Assembly (NCBI RefSeq): GCF_002078875.1
Contig: NC_034409.1
Coordinates: 64,140,655-64,204,654, forward strand
Length of the DNA: 64,000 nt
DNA from: Numida meleagris
Taxonomy: Eukaryota > Chordata > Aves > Galliformes > Numididae
Direction of reading: 5' to 3'
Under the pieces are notes generated by a model. That model did not search any database. It was not told the origin of the DNA and saw nothing but the letters and a program-made list of their open reading frames with translations. Below, piece by piece: positions 1-13,982 of this stretch (the stretch's first letter is position 1; every line of letters begins with the position of its first letter). The translations under genes were made by a program, and so were the position numbers.

Positions 1-1637
1 CTGCCATTATTTGCCACATCCTCACTGAGATGGTACACTATTTTTTCCTAGATTTTGTTTTCTCCGGGATCCAAATGAATGAGTGTATTCTCTGATCCAG
101 CTCTTGGAACTCCCCTCTCATTTGACAATGCAATTGGTGTGGTTCACGTGAGGTTCCTCTTCTGGCCCACATCTAGTTTATAGAAATCTATACAGATGGA
201 TAATATAAGAACACATACATTGTCATTCCTTCATCTGAGGCAGTGTTGTTATCCTGGGAATCTATGTGTAACAAAAATATACGCTACTTACATATAATTT
301 CTCTACCAGCTTCTGACATAGCGGAGACACAGACCAATGAAAGACATGACATTGATTCATAAGAAGCTTAATAACATGTTTATGAATGTAATACGCCCTA
401 AAATAGATATAGTTGATTTTTATATGTGAAGTTTCAGCAAGAATAATATTCAGTGAAAACTGACTGGTTTAAATTACTGTTCTTTAGATAAGATATTATA
501 TTTATTAGTAAAATACTTAAGTATTTATAAACTGTAAGATCACCCATAATAATTGAGAACAAGATACATACTCAGTTTTCAAAAGGGATTTTTTGATATA
601 GTGTTCTCCTGTTAATGTATGTCTTTCAGGAAATCTGAGAAAAACACTGATTGATATATATCCTATATAAAATGTCACACATCAAAAAAATTTCACATGT
701 ACCGCCTAAGTGTTATATATTGAAGGGATGAAGAGTTCTCTGTCGTGATAGCCTGATTATGAGATATTATAAATCAAATTACATTTGAGGAAAGGAAATT
801 CTCTTTCAGTGCCTGAGATTCTGATCTCTCTCTCTTCTATGCTAAAGAGTTTTGGGTTTTCAGGTCATTTCTGATAGAATCTCTGATGAAAAAATAATTA
901 AATCCCTTTAATTGAGAGCCCTTTACACTAAAAACAACTAATTTTTTTGATCCATTTAAATTTTACTTGTTTTAAGCACCATCATAAACATCTGCCACCT
1001 GGCACAGAAATGGCTTCATATGGCAGGTGGGGAGATGAGATATTTAGAAGTTCTTTGTCTTTGGTACTTTCCCCTGCTGTATTTTCCAGTGGAATAATTT
1101 GAACCTCATGCCATTTAAATAACCATTTATTTTCATAATTAAAGAATACAGTTAAAAATACATAAAGTAATTGCTGGCATTCTAGTGTAAGAATACAGCA
1201 GTAGGCATAATGGAAGAAACCATCTTCAGCCTACCTTGGCCTCCTGCCACGATATTGATCAACACTTAGTTCATTCAGAAAATAATAAAATGCCTTCCAT
1301 TTCTTTTCTAAACTGGGCCAAAAAAGTTTTCTTTTTGTTTCACTAGACAGTGGTGGAAACCCCAGATCAGGGTGCTGATAGTATTCAGTTTTTAGCATAT
1401 CCACAAAATGAAAATGAGTTTCATGTTGTTCTCTGAAAAGCACAGTATACACATAGAACCTCCTTCCCAAGAGCTGCAACCTGCCCTGTTCCATATGTTT
1501 ACTCCCTTACATAATTTTTACATTTTTTTATTGCCATTGGAATTCAAAAGCAATTTGTAGAGAAAGATGAAGCCTTCCCATTGAAATTGCATCAGTATTA
1601 GATAGCAAACATAACAGTTTGAGGGAAGAATGTGCAT
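1..1637. other. intergenic DNA, no gene recognised
   Basis: AT-rich non-coding sequence with no recognisable repeat. The only notable open frame is 87 codons on the minus strand at 1231-1494. Its amino-acid composition looks protein-like, and a GTAGG follows an AAG near its 3' end. However, the sequence before its start lacks a pyrimidine tract with AG, and I recognise no family. I treat the frame as chance. Confidence 0.5.
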
Positions 1638-1806
1638 GGCAGAGCACTGGAACAAGCTGCCCAGAGAGGTTGTGGTCTCCTTCTATGGAGATATTCAAGA
1701 TCCGCCTTCTTGTGCAACCTACTGTAGTGAACCTGCTTTAGCAGCAGGAGTGGACTAATCTCCAGAGGTCTCTTCCAATCCCTGCAATTCTCTGATTCTG
1801 TGATTC
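1638..1806 (+). repeat. CR1 LINE, 3' end fragment
   Basis: This matches the last ~170 bp of avian CR1. It includes the segment for the conserved C-terminal HWN-x-LPREV peptide, seen here as 'gagcactggaacaagctgcc'. The usual 'cttccaatccctgcaattct' tail follows, and it ends in the CR1 octamer microsatellite (ctgattctgtgattct). It is heavily 5'-truncated, as most CR1 copies are, and carries no intact frame. Confidence 0.88.
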
Positions 1807-4800
1807 TTCTGCTTATCTTTTCCCTGCCTTGGCATCCTTCACATCATTGCATACATTTTTGCAGGGAGGGTTAGGGTCAAAGAAAGAAAGGTGCTTTCTC
1901 TTGTCTTCCTCATGAGACTTTTGACATCTGTGATGTAATCATCTGTTCTTGCAAAATCTGAAACTTCTTGAGTAAAGGCACTCATATGAACAGTTCAACC
2001 TATAATATTCTTGCTGAGTCTATTAGGTCCGTATGAACTTAATGGAAATCTGAGGCTATACAAATACTTTGCTAAAAGCTCTGAATGCACTATTAGCAAT
2101 TACAAAATCATCAAAAGTTGCTTTAAATGCTTCTGTCACTATTTTTCAACATCTGAGTATGACTGAAAAGCAGTATTTTATATTTATCTCATTCATTGTG
2201 ATTGTTTTTTTTTTTTATTCCAAAAGTTCCTGAAACACCTTCTGAGTACTGAGAGGAGGAGGAAGAGAAAAGAGGGTGATTTAGCTATGGTAATCCTGTG
2301 AATTTTGGGTACCTTAATAATCTTTCCCCACATTTTTATTAAGTTGTTTAAACTTCGCTTTGTGCTAGCATTCAATAAATAACCCTGTGACACCATTCTT
2401 ATATTGACTGTAAATTTCACAGAAACAGCAAAATGCGGGTAAATAATAGAAAACATTTCTGAATGGCAAATTGTAAAGTTGGCAGTGTGAAATATTCCTT
2501 AAAAATATGGCATCTATGTCATCTGACTTTTCATTTTGAGTGTGTACAACATACTCATTATGACTAATCTAGAGATCAAGATTAGTCAGAATTATTGGCA
2601 AAATGGTTTTGAGAAAGAAATATATCTGAAGAAAAGAGAAATGAAGTTTAAATGGAGGATTCATCTACCATGGTTTGCCCTGTATTATTCTTTTTCTCCA
2701 ACTCTTTAACTGATGTAAACAAAACTGAACATAAACCATTGCCTTATATCATTATTAAAGTTTCTTGATTGCTCTTTCTTCTAACTTTATTTTTAACTGC
2801 TGTGGGAACTGAGCAGATATAGTCATTATGGCATTCAAATCAATTCCCCAGTATATTCCTCAGTGAATTCAGCAAGATCAGTTGTCCAAGGACCACATTC
2901 AAGAGCCATCAGTGTGTGAACATCATCGATTTGTTTTGGCCAGCAACTGTCAGCTTGCCAACCTTCATCTTCTTTTTACTGTCCATTCAGATCCAGAGCT
3001 GAAATTTCCTGCAACTAAAAATAATTTTAAATTGAACCATTGTCAAATTAAACTAAGTTCATCATTTTCTTTCTTCTGAGTTGAACCAAGCAAAAGCCAA
3101 GTTTCAAACTGATTTTGGAGAAAAGCAAGGCCCAGCCTCTTTTTTTTATGGACTTTTAGAAATTCAGATTTTGTTCTCTGCTCTACCTCTACTTTTACTA
3201 CTAAAACTAACCAGTTCAGACTACATTTTTAAATGCTCAGATTCAACCACTGCAATGGTGGTTATGATGTGGTGGTGAATTTGAGAATTTTAGTAAGCAA
3301 TCATGTGCACCCTTCTGGCCCACATTTTTATATGTATTGTAGTATTTTATTTCTATTGATCTCAGTTAGCATTTGTGCCTCAGTTCTTTACTTGTGATTT
3401 GTTACAAAGGTGTTGTGAGGCTGAAGTCACGTGAGGGTGTATATATATATATTAATAGACAGTCAAAAAATTCTGGATATAAATACTGCAGAGCACTGTG
3501 ATTGTAAATACAGAGTGCTCAAACCCAGATACACTGAATTTTGCATAGCAGATTCACTTTCAGTACAAATTTTAGTATAACCTGCAGTCCTTGTCTCATT
3601 TCCTTGAGCAAACCATTATCATGCTGATGCTTGAGCTATATTTGGTATCTCAGAAAATACCAGATTTAAATAATCAGAGATCAGAGTGTTTTTTTCTTGC
3701 TAATAGAAAATAAAGGAATATTTATTTTTGAAGACAATTATTACAATGATTTAAATTTTGTTAAGATAAATGCTTCTTGGAGCAGAAATATTTCTGTTTT
3801 GTTTGTTTTACTATCAGGTAAAAGGTTTAAAATATTTTTTCTGACCTTACTGTCTTTTCTTCTTTTTTGCTATTAATAGTGTCTGTTTTATACGTGGAAA
3901 TACTAAGAACATAACTGCTGAAATAGCGTGTTTTATGTGGCAAAATAATCTTGTGCATGTAAAAAACTGTGAATAACCTTATATACAGGCATCTGGTCAT
4001 TTACTAGATACATTATTATGATTAATTTATGAGATATTAGATCATTAATAGATATATCAAATTCTGAACTTGAAAATCAGAATCTATTTAAACAAAAAAG
4101 CCAAATACTTTTAGCTGGTATAAATTTTCATAGGTGCCTTGAAATCACAGTAACTTGTCTATATCTCTGAAGATCCAGATTTTGGTGCTCTCTGTCCAGT
4201 CGGAGGCTGGAGCACTCAGGAAAAGCACTGGGATGATTGCTCACCTTGGCATTTTTTGCCAGTGCTTTTCCCTCCAGGTCACTTAGCAGCTACTTGGGCT
4301 CTCCCATATCCATGCCTTGAGCTTAGCCTCCAAGTTTAAGAAACAACAAGAGCTACATCGTCTTAAGGTGAAGTTACTAACTATAGTCAAGTTGTTTTTG
4401 TCATTTCCTCCTATCTTTTAGCTACTATAAGGTACCACAAGGAAGTCCTCAGGGCTGGAAGACATATTGGGAGAATGGAAAATAAACGAGCCAAACAAAC
4501 TTTGGAGAAGCAGTTGATTGGAGAGGATATGACAGTGTCTTAAAGAAAGAGGAAGAGCATGATGAAGTAAAATGAATATACAATTTCTTCCACAGTGCAG
4601 ATCGTATCTTAATAGAGATATTAGTTATGACTTTCCACTGACTTAGGTGAGTATAACGGTGTACACACTGTGATGGATCTTGCATGGAATTGTGATTATT
4701 TCTGCCCTTTGATGAAATGGAACCTAATTTTCTGGGCCCAGGGAATGGGCCTAACATCCTATTTGCTGTCCTGTTGTTTAACTGCAGAAGAGGGAACTTT

Positions 4801-6189
4801 GTGACTCTTGTATCGTACTGCCATTAAAAATCTCATTTCTCATAAAAGTGACTCAACAACTTTTGGTTGGAAATGGCCAGAATTAACCAGAAAAGGGTAA
4901 ATACTTCAACCAAATTCTCTCCAAGGTACTTTTTTTTGGAAATGGTTGTCTTAATGCTGTAGTGATGGTATAATAATTACAGAACTACTGTTTTGTGGAT
5001 GGCTGTTAATTCTCCTAAGCACAGTGTTGTCCTTCTTAGACAATTTTTTTCTCAGTCTATTTTGTCTAGTTTAGCCCTTTACATCTCACAGAATTTAAAA
5101 ACCACAGCTCTGAAATAGACGTTGTGTAGCTTCCATTTGCTGAGTACTTGTACTTTTTTGCTTAGATATAAAACATAATTTTTCACAGTATCATTTTAGA
5201 TAGTAAGATACACAGTTTGTGTTAAAGTTAGTTGTGGTAGGTCAGGAATATGAAATATAACTTAGTTAGCTAATTAGATAGCTGTAAATGAAGGATAGTT
5301 CACGATTACGGTACTCCCACAATCTGCCAGCCCAGAGCACAAGAAAAACTCAGATTTGAAATACTGGGAGAGCTTAAGATCTCTGCACTCAATTGAAAGT
5401 TTCTAAATTAAAATTGAAAGTTTCTCTTCAGGACTAAGGAGACTGAAATCGAATCTTCCCTTGATGATAAAGTATTGTTTTTCTTTTGTTAGGGGAATTT
5501 GTGAGAAATTAATATTATTACCTTTCCCAACCTACCCTCTAAAATACACATTTATATGAAGAGTTGCCTCTGCTCAGCTATCCTCTGTGATGCTCAAGTA
5601 GCTCTGTTATTCCTGTGTCTTGTAATATAGAACAAATGTGGTTCTTCTTACATCCAGCAGCACTCTTGGGGAATGTACCACCTATGGCAGGCCTAGCTAA
5701 AGCAGCTTCTTATGAAAACAGATGGTGTCAATTGTTTCTGTAAGACAAAAGATTAAAAGAACATGTCTGTCTTAGTTAAATTATATTCCAAAACTCTTAC
5801 CCAACTGAGCATAGACAATCTCTGTAACAGAGACATCAGAATGACTGTGACCCAAAATCATGTTACACTTCAGTAGCAGGGCTCTCGAAGAGATACCTTT
5901 TGAAATGGAGCATTGTGTAAGACCAGATGGTTGGCCTGATTTTCTATTGTTCCTCTTGGCTCTCTGCTGATATGTAGATTTCTATATTGCTTTATATATT
6001 CTTACAGCTCTGCCAAGTATTTACATTCAGATAGCTCAGATGAAGAAAAGGCCAAACATAAAGAAGCTACAGAAAAAATGTTTGCCTCTGAAGTGTGTGT
6101 GTGCACGCATGTGTGAATCCTTGTGTGATATTAGAGGTATACTAAGTAGGTATTAATCTTGTTTTCTCTCTCTTTTTTTTTTCTTTTCC
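1807..6189. other. intergenic DNA, nothing recognised
   Basis: Low-GC sequence with short T and A runs and a short TA run near 3440-3455. Open frames of 65-102 codons occur on both strands (for example 4449-4757, minus). None shows a recognisable domain or plausible paired splice sites. I see no gene, RNA gene or recent repeat. Confidence 0.5.
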
Positions 6190-6194
6190 ATTTT

Positions 6195-6360
6195 ACATGA
6201 AAGCTGCCACAATTGGGATAAGAGTGAAATGAACATAAGTATGATAAATGATAAAGTGCTCCTGGGAGTAAATATACCACTCAGAAAGAGCATTGCTAAT
6301 CAAGCATTGCAGCCAGCTAATGCACTCTGAGAGCAAGCACCTCAAAAAGATTCTAAATTT
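6195..6360. promoter_or_regulatory. candidate conserved non-coding element
   Basis: A repeat-free stretch with evenly mixed composition. It holds several homeodomain or HMG-like words (attgggataa, gataaatgataaag, gctaatcaagca, agctaatgcac) packed in about 150 bp. This texture is typical of deeply conserved enhancers near developmental genes, but nothing in one genome proves conservation. The call is an inference only. Confidence 0.2.
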
Positions 6361-6848
6361 GAAACATTGAAGACTGGCATTTAGCTTGAGTAGTTTCTGG
6401 TTTAAGATGAAACTACTTCACCAGGGGATCACAATAGCATAACAAAATCTTGGAATGGGCAGAGGCTTGATGCCTTGTATTAAATGACCAATGAGACAGA
6501 GGAAAAAAAGAGAGCTAAAAGCCAAATTTTCTACTGGATTTGTACGAACTGATTGTTTGAGCAGTGAATAGAATTAGGGAAGGATTAGAAAAAAATCTGG
6601 TCCTTTTAGATTCGTAATAGATGTATAACTGTCGGTGTCCACTGAGGTGATTGAGGTGTTGCATTGTTACAACAGTATATTTGAAAGATGCTTGTGAATG
6701 CCTTCATAAGATTTTGGTAGCTGAAATGCCAAAAGGACTGGCCTGGCATTCTGAATGCATTGCTTTTAGAGAAAGCAACATATGTTCCACTTGTGAATTT
6801 CATCTGCCACCCACTCTTCAGAAGTGTAACACTGCCCACACATCTTGC

Positions 6849-6878
6849 CTGAATGACTTGGAAAATATATTTTTATTT
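6849..6878 (+). pseudogene. possible MGST1 exon relic (short peptide match)
   Basis: In one plus-strand frame these ten codons read LNDLENIFLF. Mammalian microsomal glutathione S-transferase 1 has a very similar LNDLENI-containing stretch at the start of its last coding exon. The codons after it (ANDTQ...) do not continue the MGST1 sequence, no clear splice acceptor lies at the expected place, and the frame stops at 6932. MGST1 lies next to LMO3 in mammals, so a decayed duplicate of that exon is plausible. Chance similarity of so short a match is the main alternative. Confidence 0.2.
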
Positions 6879-6932
6879 GCAAATGATACTCAAAGTCAGA
6901 ACTATCGAAGCTGCAATGGGTCAAGAAAATAA

Positions 6933-8379
6933 CCCAGAAGAGCTTCTCTTTTAAAAAAGCAGGATGAAAGTGCTCTTTGTATGAGAGAACTGGATTAACT
7001 CTAGAATGTATTTGGGGTGAACATTAGCAAAGTATTTTAAATTATCTACCTAAAAAACTTTGTAGGTACACCATGCATTTGTCTGTGTTTACAAAATTCC
7101 ACATAAGTAGTTGCAAATATGAATTCGCTTAACTTCAGAAAATGTTTTCATTTTGTACTATGTTTATTCATCTTCACTTACACTTGTGAATTAGCTGTTC
7201 AATAACTCCAGCAACATGGGTGACCTTCCTTGTGTCTTATCTAATCCTACCATATGATATGGAAGGAAACAGAATTGCCTGCAGCAGTCAAGATGTGGAG
7301 GCACTGGGTCAAGATTATGATGTATTCTGTTTTAATCTGTATTCCTTTCTCAGTCATTCCTGATGTTTAAGTTTGCATTCTGACCAGCTCTGATCACTGA
7401 GCTGACATATTGCTGAGCAAACATAGTAACTTCAAGATCTCCTTCTGTAATAGTAATTGCCATTGTCATGTATATAGTTATCACTATTTTTACAATGTGC
7501 ATTATTTTGCATTTGTTAACTTCTTGTTTCATCTAACATTTCATTGCACAGTCATTTAGTATCGTGAGATCTTCCTACAGTCAGTTTTGATTTTGACAGC
7601 TCCAGATGTTCGAAAGGATGAATCAGGCCTCAGGAAATCATTAGATTGCCTTTAAAATTATTGATTTTGATGATTTTTACTATCTTCTCCTTAATGCAAA
7701 CTTTAATGCTTTTCTCTGAAGCAACCAGAGCTAAAAACACTATTGCTTTTTAATAAAATTTTATATTCTCTAATAATCCTTTGATTTGGGGATTTGGTGT
7801 TTTAAGAAATGTACCAAGTATTCTCAGATCTATGCAAAAATGTCAGGTGTTGGCAACATTGCTCAGATTTTCATTTCATGCCTCCCTAGGGTACAGAGGG
7901 CTGAGCAGTAGCAGAGAACACAACTGAACATGATCATGTTACAGTCGCACTGTGAGTTACCATAACTGAGCTAACTGGACACATTCTCTTTGGAAGTCTT
8001 CTCTTCAAGTATACACACCTTAGAGAGACAAGTTGCTTCCAAACTGGAACCAGAAATTAACCTCATGTGGACTGAGACTCATCCACAGGAGCAAGTCTAA
8101 ATGTCTTTTCCAGCTCATCTTCAGGGTGATACATGGCACTGAGTGTCTGTAGCGGGCGATTTCATGCTGTACGCGCTTTTCTATTTGCTGATTCTACTGA
8201 TCAGAAAGCAATTACTTGTTATTATTACAAGTTAACCAAGTAGTTTTAGATTTGAACAGCTGATTTACAAATGTCTAATAATCTAGCACCCATGTGTGTA
8301 GACACTACAATGCCTTCACACATTCCCTGGGGATGAGAGGGCTTGTTGAGCTGATTTTATTGCAAAGTATTTGAGTGTT

Positions 8380-8381
<2 letters not shown>
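6933..8381. other. intergenic DNA, nothing recognised
   Basis: AT-rich, with no repeat boundary or gene signature that I can support. A 60-codon minus-strand frame at 7350-7532 looks like chance. Confidence 0.45.

Positions 8382-8416
<35 letters not shown>
8382..8416. repeat. poly(T) tract, 35 bp
   Basis: An uninterrupted run of 35 T. Read on the minus strand it is a poly(A) tail-like run, so it could mark the 3' end of a retroposed copy whose body lies at higher coordinates. However, no AATAAA lies in the ~60 bases before the run on that strand, and I found no target-site duplication. It may simply be an expanded homopolymer. Its length is liable to sequencing error. Confidence 0.9.
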
Positions 8417-8417
<1 letters not shown>

Positions 8418-11400
8418 TAGTGTCTCCTGATGACACCCTAGTGCATCATAGTGCTCACAATCCTGGGAGGCAGGCACAGCTTGGTCACCTGTACTGTCAG
8501 ATCCTCTCTCTTCCTTCTCTGTCTTCATGCGGTAGAAGATCCCGTAACTACATGGATGGGGCACCATTAAACCTCTTTTTACATTTCTGAAGTGAAACAG
8601 ACTAACCAGGATCCTAGTAAATGGAGTAATCTTCCAATTTGTGAGGACTTTCTGCAATGAAAAATTATTAAATCTGCTTTCCTTAGGAACAGCTTTAAAG
8701 GGGAATTCTTATTAGAAACTAGATAATTTCATAGCAGTCTCAGTATTACTGATTATATTTTGAACACTTAAAAGTAGAAAAAAAACAAGAGAAACTGTAT
8801 TTTTTGAGTCTGTGTATCAAAGTTAACAGTAAAAGTGGCTCATTTTGAAATTCTAGATTTATTTTTACTGTTTTCTTGAAGGAGCTGCAGTAGTACATGA
8901 GCTGTAGATCTAGGCATACTCAGTAAGTTCATTCCTTCTATACCTCTAATTATGAAAATCTTTACAATATTTTCTATTTACAGGAAGATCTGTTAAGTTG
9001 GAGCACATTGACATTTTCCAACAGCGTCACTCGCTTAAGTACAGTTGAGAAGGTTGCTGCATGCTCAATTACTTCACATACTATAGGCTGTTAGTAAGCA
9101 GGACCAGGATCTGGCAGCCTATAGCTCGGTATTAACTTAGTTTGTGTTATAGCCAATTGCTGTCTGACCTCTCCACACTGCAGAGGAAATGCAATGCCAT
9201 CTGTATATCTCTTAGTCACATTAAATTATGTCATTTATATTACATTGGAATGCAGAGTTTACTTTATGTTTTGCAGTAAAAATAGCAGAAGTAACAAGAT
9301 ATAAGCAGAAGCACATAGGTGGAAGTTTGTGGGCCCCTACTCTCTCTGGCTTGCTTTGATTCCACCAGGTGTTGAATTTAGGAAGAGAGGGAAGTTGTTT
9401 ACATCTGTGAAGGTGCTAGCAAGCATAAATGTTTATGGGGCTTAAAAACCCTCTGATGTCAGACATCTATGTATTTGATCTTACAGGATAAGGTCTTTAC
9501 TGTTAATAAATAACACCCTTAAAAATTTGAGGAGGAGGAGGAGAGGAAAGCTCATTGAAAATAGAAAATTGACATAAAATTGCCACTATATTAAGGTATT
9601 AAACAAGAAATTGTGTAATTAAAAAACAACTTCAAGTTAGTACTTCCTGATAAACAATTACGCATACATCGCTGTTTTTATCAGTCTCGATGACTGTATC
9701 AAGCTTGTACTCTGTCATTATGGTCCTAGAGATTTTTTACTAGAAGAGCCCAAAAGAAACCAGGATTTCTCTCCAAGGAGCCTGTTTCAGATGCCCTGGG
9801 AGCAGAGAGAAAAACTGTTGCAGATTTAAGTAGATCTGGGCCCTACATACAATTTTTCTGTCTTTAATTTCCACAACTGCATCTTTCTCTCAGTATACTC
9901 CTATGGATCCACTACCTGCTGCTCGAATAAAATATTACTCTGCCCAGAATATGAGTTACATTCTACATGGAATAGCTTCCAGAAGATACCACTTTTTTTA
10001 CTGTAGTTTTGCGTAAAATGGAAAGGCAATAAGACTGTCAGTTATTTGGTACAGCCCATGCAGGCTGAAACAGGATCCAGCTGCTCTTTGGACATTTATT
10101 GCTTCAGTCCTTCCCTGTTAAATGTCCACTGTCATTTTGGTTTTATGTGAAAACCTTCATTCAAAAATATGATCACAGACAAGAAGGACTTAAAAAGTTT
10201 TCTATGTGCTAGCTGATATAAAACTAGACTATTGCTGGCTTGACAGGCTTACAGAAATTTTCATTGTTAATTTAAGTCCAAAGGACGTCAGAAATATTTG
10301 TAAATTGTGACAATTTATATGAATCTTTGACATAACTCATCCTATATTTTGTTTTATAAACATTCAGAACCTATTCACAAGGAAACAGGATGTGCACTGT
10401 CTGAGGAGCTTTCTACTCTTTCCTTAAAAGGATCTGCTACGTGCAAGTTGTACAGAGCTGTTGTATATCACTTTGGTCTTAAAAAAAAATGTGTGTACAT
10501 AGAAAGGCCAAGGATGAAATCCTTGAATTCAATAGAAGAAGTTTTATTGGTTTAATTGGAACAAAGATTTCACCTCAAATCCTCAAACATTGAAAACTAG
10601 CGTAACTTTATTAAAGATGATGAATTAAGCTGAAGGGTGCTCTAGTTGCATTAAAGCTGAAGATCTGGCCCCCAGAATGCATGTATTCTTGGAGTAAGAA
10701 AGCAATCAAGAGGAAATATATCAGAAGACAAGTAAATGATGCAAATTTGTTTTGCGAGTTTAACCCTGGGCTAAAGAACAGAGCAAGGCCTGTGCTATAG
10801 TCCTCTGCTACTCATTTGTACAGGAGTGACTGTCATTTTAAATGAAATACAATTAGGTAAACTTGTGTTCGTGTCAGATTTACATCCTCATTTGCAATAC
10901 ATTAACAAATAAAATGAAAATATATTTGTACACGTTATATAAGCTGATCTGAAATCCTGATGTATGCACCCACAGTTTTATAAATTGTAATTGTAAATCA
11001 ATGTAAATTGCTTGGTCAGAACATTCATGCCTTACCATCATAGAAATTAGATACAGAAAAGACTATTCATTTATCTAGTCCATCTTTATGCCAGTGAAGA
11101 ATTAGTCCTGTTCATTGTAATCTTTTCTAGTGTGTTGTCCAGAGTAATTCTGAAAGATTCCAAGATAAGGATTTTTCTATTTCCCTGTCAGATACAGATT
11201 TTATTTCTTTACTTTTTCATAATTTAAGCTGAGGGAGGTGGTAGAGTTTCGGGCCCCAACACTCAGAGGTACTGGCAGCAAACATCACCAAAGCCCTATC
11301 CCATTCAAGAACAGAAAAGAACAGTACAATTAGCACATAAAAATAGAGAGAGAGACTGTGAGGCATGTAATCAGTGTACTTCTTTCCTTCCATGCCTAGA

Positions 11401-13982
11401 GCCTGATGAGAAATCCTTTGCTACTGCTTTCAAAAATTGGCTTATTTCCATTTCAGAATATGAGAAGCAAAGAGTTTAATAAACAGGTGCTAAAGTAAGG
11501 TGAAACCCATAGTTACGAAATGGAGGTATTATTGTCTTGATTGAGGCTCTTAACATTAAGGGCGTACTTAGTTAAGTTTTATCTCTCTTTCATTTGCACA
11601 GAATCCATTTCCCAGCTCCGGATGTATGGGAGATTATATATAGAGATCTGACACCCATCTCTATTTGGCTGTTGAATCTTGGCAACTGAGTCCATTAACC
11701 CCATAGCATCGTGTTCTCCTGGAGTCTGCTTGAGAGCTGTATGCCATTAGAGGCAGCAGAGTTTACAAGAAAGTGAGCGAAGAGTGAGACAAACAGGTTC
11801 CACAGTTGTTGCTGACACTGACCACACAGAGGCTTTGTCCAGTCATCTGTTTCAGTGCAACAGGAAGTTTTGCTTGTTACAGTGAGTGACTGATACCTAC
11901 TGATATCGTGAGCTTATCATGAATTTATGCATAGTATGAAGAGTAAAAGAGACAATAGCTCACTGGAAAAATATGTAGCTGGTTTATCATTTACTGATCT
12001 AGCTATCCTTGCTCAGATGTTTTGTACCCATGTGATAACTGCCTGTCAAATTATAAAATGGACCCAGTTAAATGGCTGAGCTAGAACAAGAATGATGAAA
12101 GATCTTGTGATTAAGATGTAAGACGGAATCAAAAGATTCGAGCCCTCCCTCTGGTTATGATCAGTCTTATTTGGATCTGATTTAAGTTTCCAGAGGCGTC
12201 CACTGAAGTCCATGGTGCCCAGTTAGGGATACTGTTAGACATATTTTTCAGAAATTGTGGGGATTCCTTCCTTCCATTAATTTGCTAGGTATTTTTTTAA
12301 TGTAACACTCTTCTGAAGTTCTGTTGCTTTTGATATGTTTTCAGAGCTGATGCTCCCAAATAATTTAGGTGATTCTGAAATGATGTCCTTAATCTTTACA
12401 TCTTACCTCCTCATTATCTCCAAATTGATATAATGCTTTCCTTACAGGAATGTGAGGAGGGTGACATAATTCAAGACAGTAAATTGTGTTGAGATCTTCA
12501 GATGGAAAGAGAAAAATGCCAACTCTTTATTCTCTGGTTGTTGGGGGTTTTTTTGTTGGTTTTTTTTTCCCTTCTGTCTGTCTTCACTTTTTGTGTACTT
12601 TTGAACTGATTTTAGCTGTCTGGTTTGGGACTGTTCCTTTTCTGAGAATTAAGTCATTTAGTACAACAAAATGAGCTTAGTAATGTATACTGTTCTTTGA
12701 TGGAAGGCTACTCTACTTTGATCACCAATACATCATCATACATTACAATGCTTCATATCTGATTCTCTTTTCATTTATAGCAGCACAAATCAGGAATAAC
12801 TTCAATGAAGACTGTGGAATTAAACTGATGTAAGTGAGGATATTCAGACTTTCCTTCTATTCAGACCTCCTTACTCTGACATGTAAATTGACTACCTTTC
12901 TACAATAGAAGCCATTTAGGAGTAAATTTCCAATGCACTGTATGATCATTAGATTGGTATGTAATTCATGTGTGCCATTTTGAAAATGCCAGTGCCCCTT
13001 TGAAAGGGTATGAAGGAAAAATGGTTACTTCTATAATGTTACTTAAAAGGCTTCTGTTTATCAAAACCTCACTGTGTCATGAAGGTAGTGTTTGTGCTTA
13101 GCGCAGAAAAAGCACGCTTGTCTCTGTGACTGATCTACGGAACAACTCTTGAATAATGGAGACTTATTTTGTGCATATAAGAGAGATATATAATCCTCCA
13201 CCTGCTCCTTGGAAAAACTGGAAAATTTGGCTTTGCTATTCCTGAATTTAATCTTAATCTTCAGAGCACTAAAACTCTCCAGTGGGGCCAGTGGTTGAAC
13301 TGAGCTACTGAATATTGCCTGCAGAAATTTATTACAAGATTGAATAATACAGTATTTTCTCCATACTGTTTTAACCTCTTGTGTATCATTAAGATAGACA
13401 TTTGGGGGTGAAGAGTGAGTGCTGTCTCTTACTACTGCCTGCACAGAGCATTTTAATTTTGAGTGCAACCAAATAATATGTGATCATAGTTAGACACTCA
13501 TTTTTGCCTTTTTCCTCCTTTCAAAACTAATAATATTTCTGCTGCAGAAGTGGCTATGGTTCAGCTAGAAGTAAGGCTACAGAATTTCATGTTTTCAAAT
13601 CCAAAAATAATTGCTGTGGTTGTTAACAAAATTGATTTCTTCACATGGAATTATTCTCCTTAGGTGAGGTCTCAGGGACAGTTCCACTCAAACGGGAATC
13701 TCAATAAAGTGCTGGCTGATCCTTGAGCAAGGCTGGAGTTTACTATTCTCAGTAATGAATCATTCTTCATCAACATCTCTGATATACTAAACAATCAAAA
13801 TGGAAAATTGTCTAAAATATACCTTAATTTTATATTCTCAGCATCAAAGACACAGAGGCCTCTAGGCCTGCGAGATAAATATGGGCAATAGATTATATAC
13901 CAAAACAAGAAAGCCCCATAAGATTCTAAAAAAGATTCCTGAAGCAGTGTAACTACCACCACCTTCGAGCATGTGCGCACAC
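8417..13982. other. intergenic DNA, nothing firmly recognised
   Basis: Repeat-poor, AT-rich intergenic sequence. It includes a GGA-rich purine run near 9531-9550. A short segment near 11040-11100 has a faint old-repeat look (tctagtccatc) but is too diverged to call. A 135-codon minus-strand frame at 13061-13468 has no recognisable domain and no supporting splice signals, and I consider it chance. Confidence 0.45.

Noticed and set aside
8417..8657. Processed pseudogene ending at the poly(T) tract
   Set aside because: No AATAAA before the tail on the minus strand, no recognisable protein, and no flanking duplication.
13061..13468. 135-codon minus-strand frame
   Set aside because: No domain, low-complexity or signal features. 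Chance frames of this size are expected across 64 kb in six frames.
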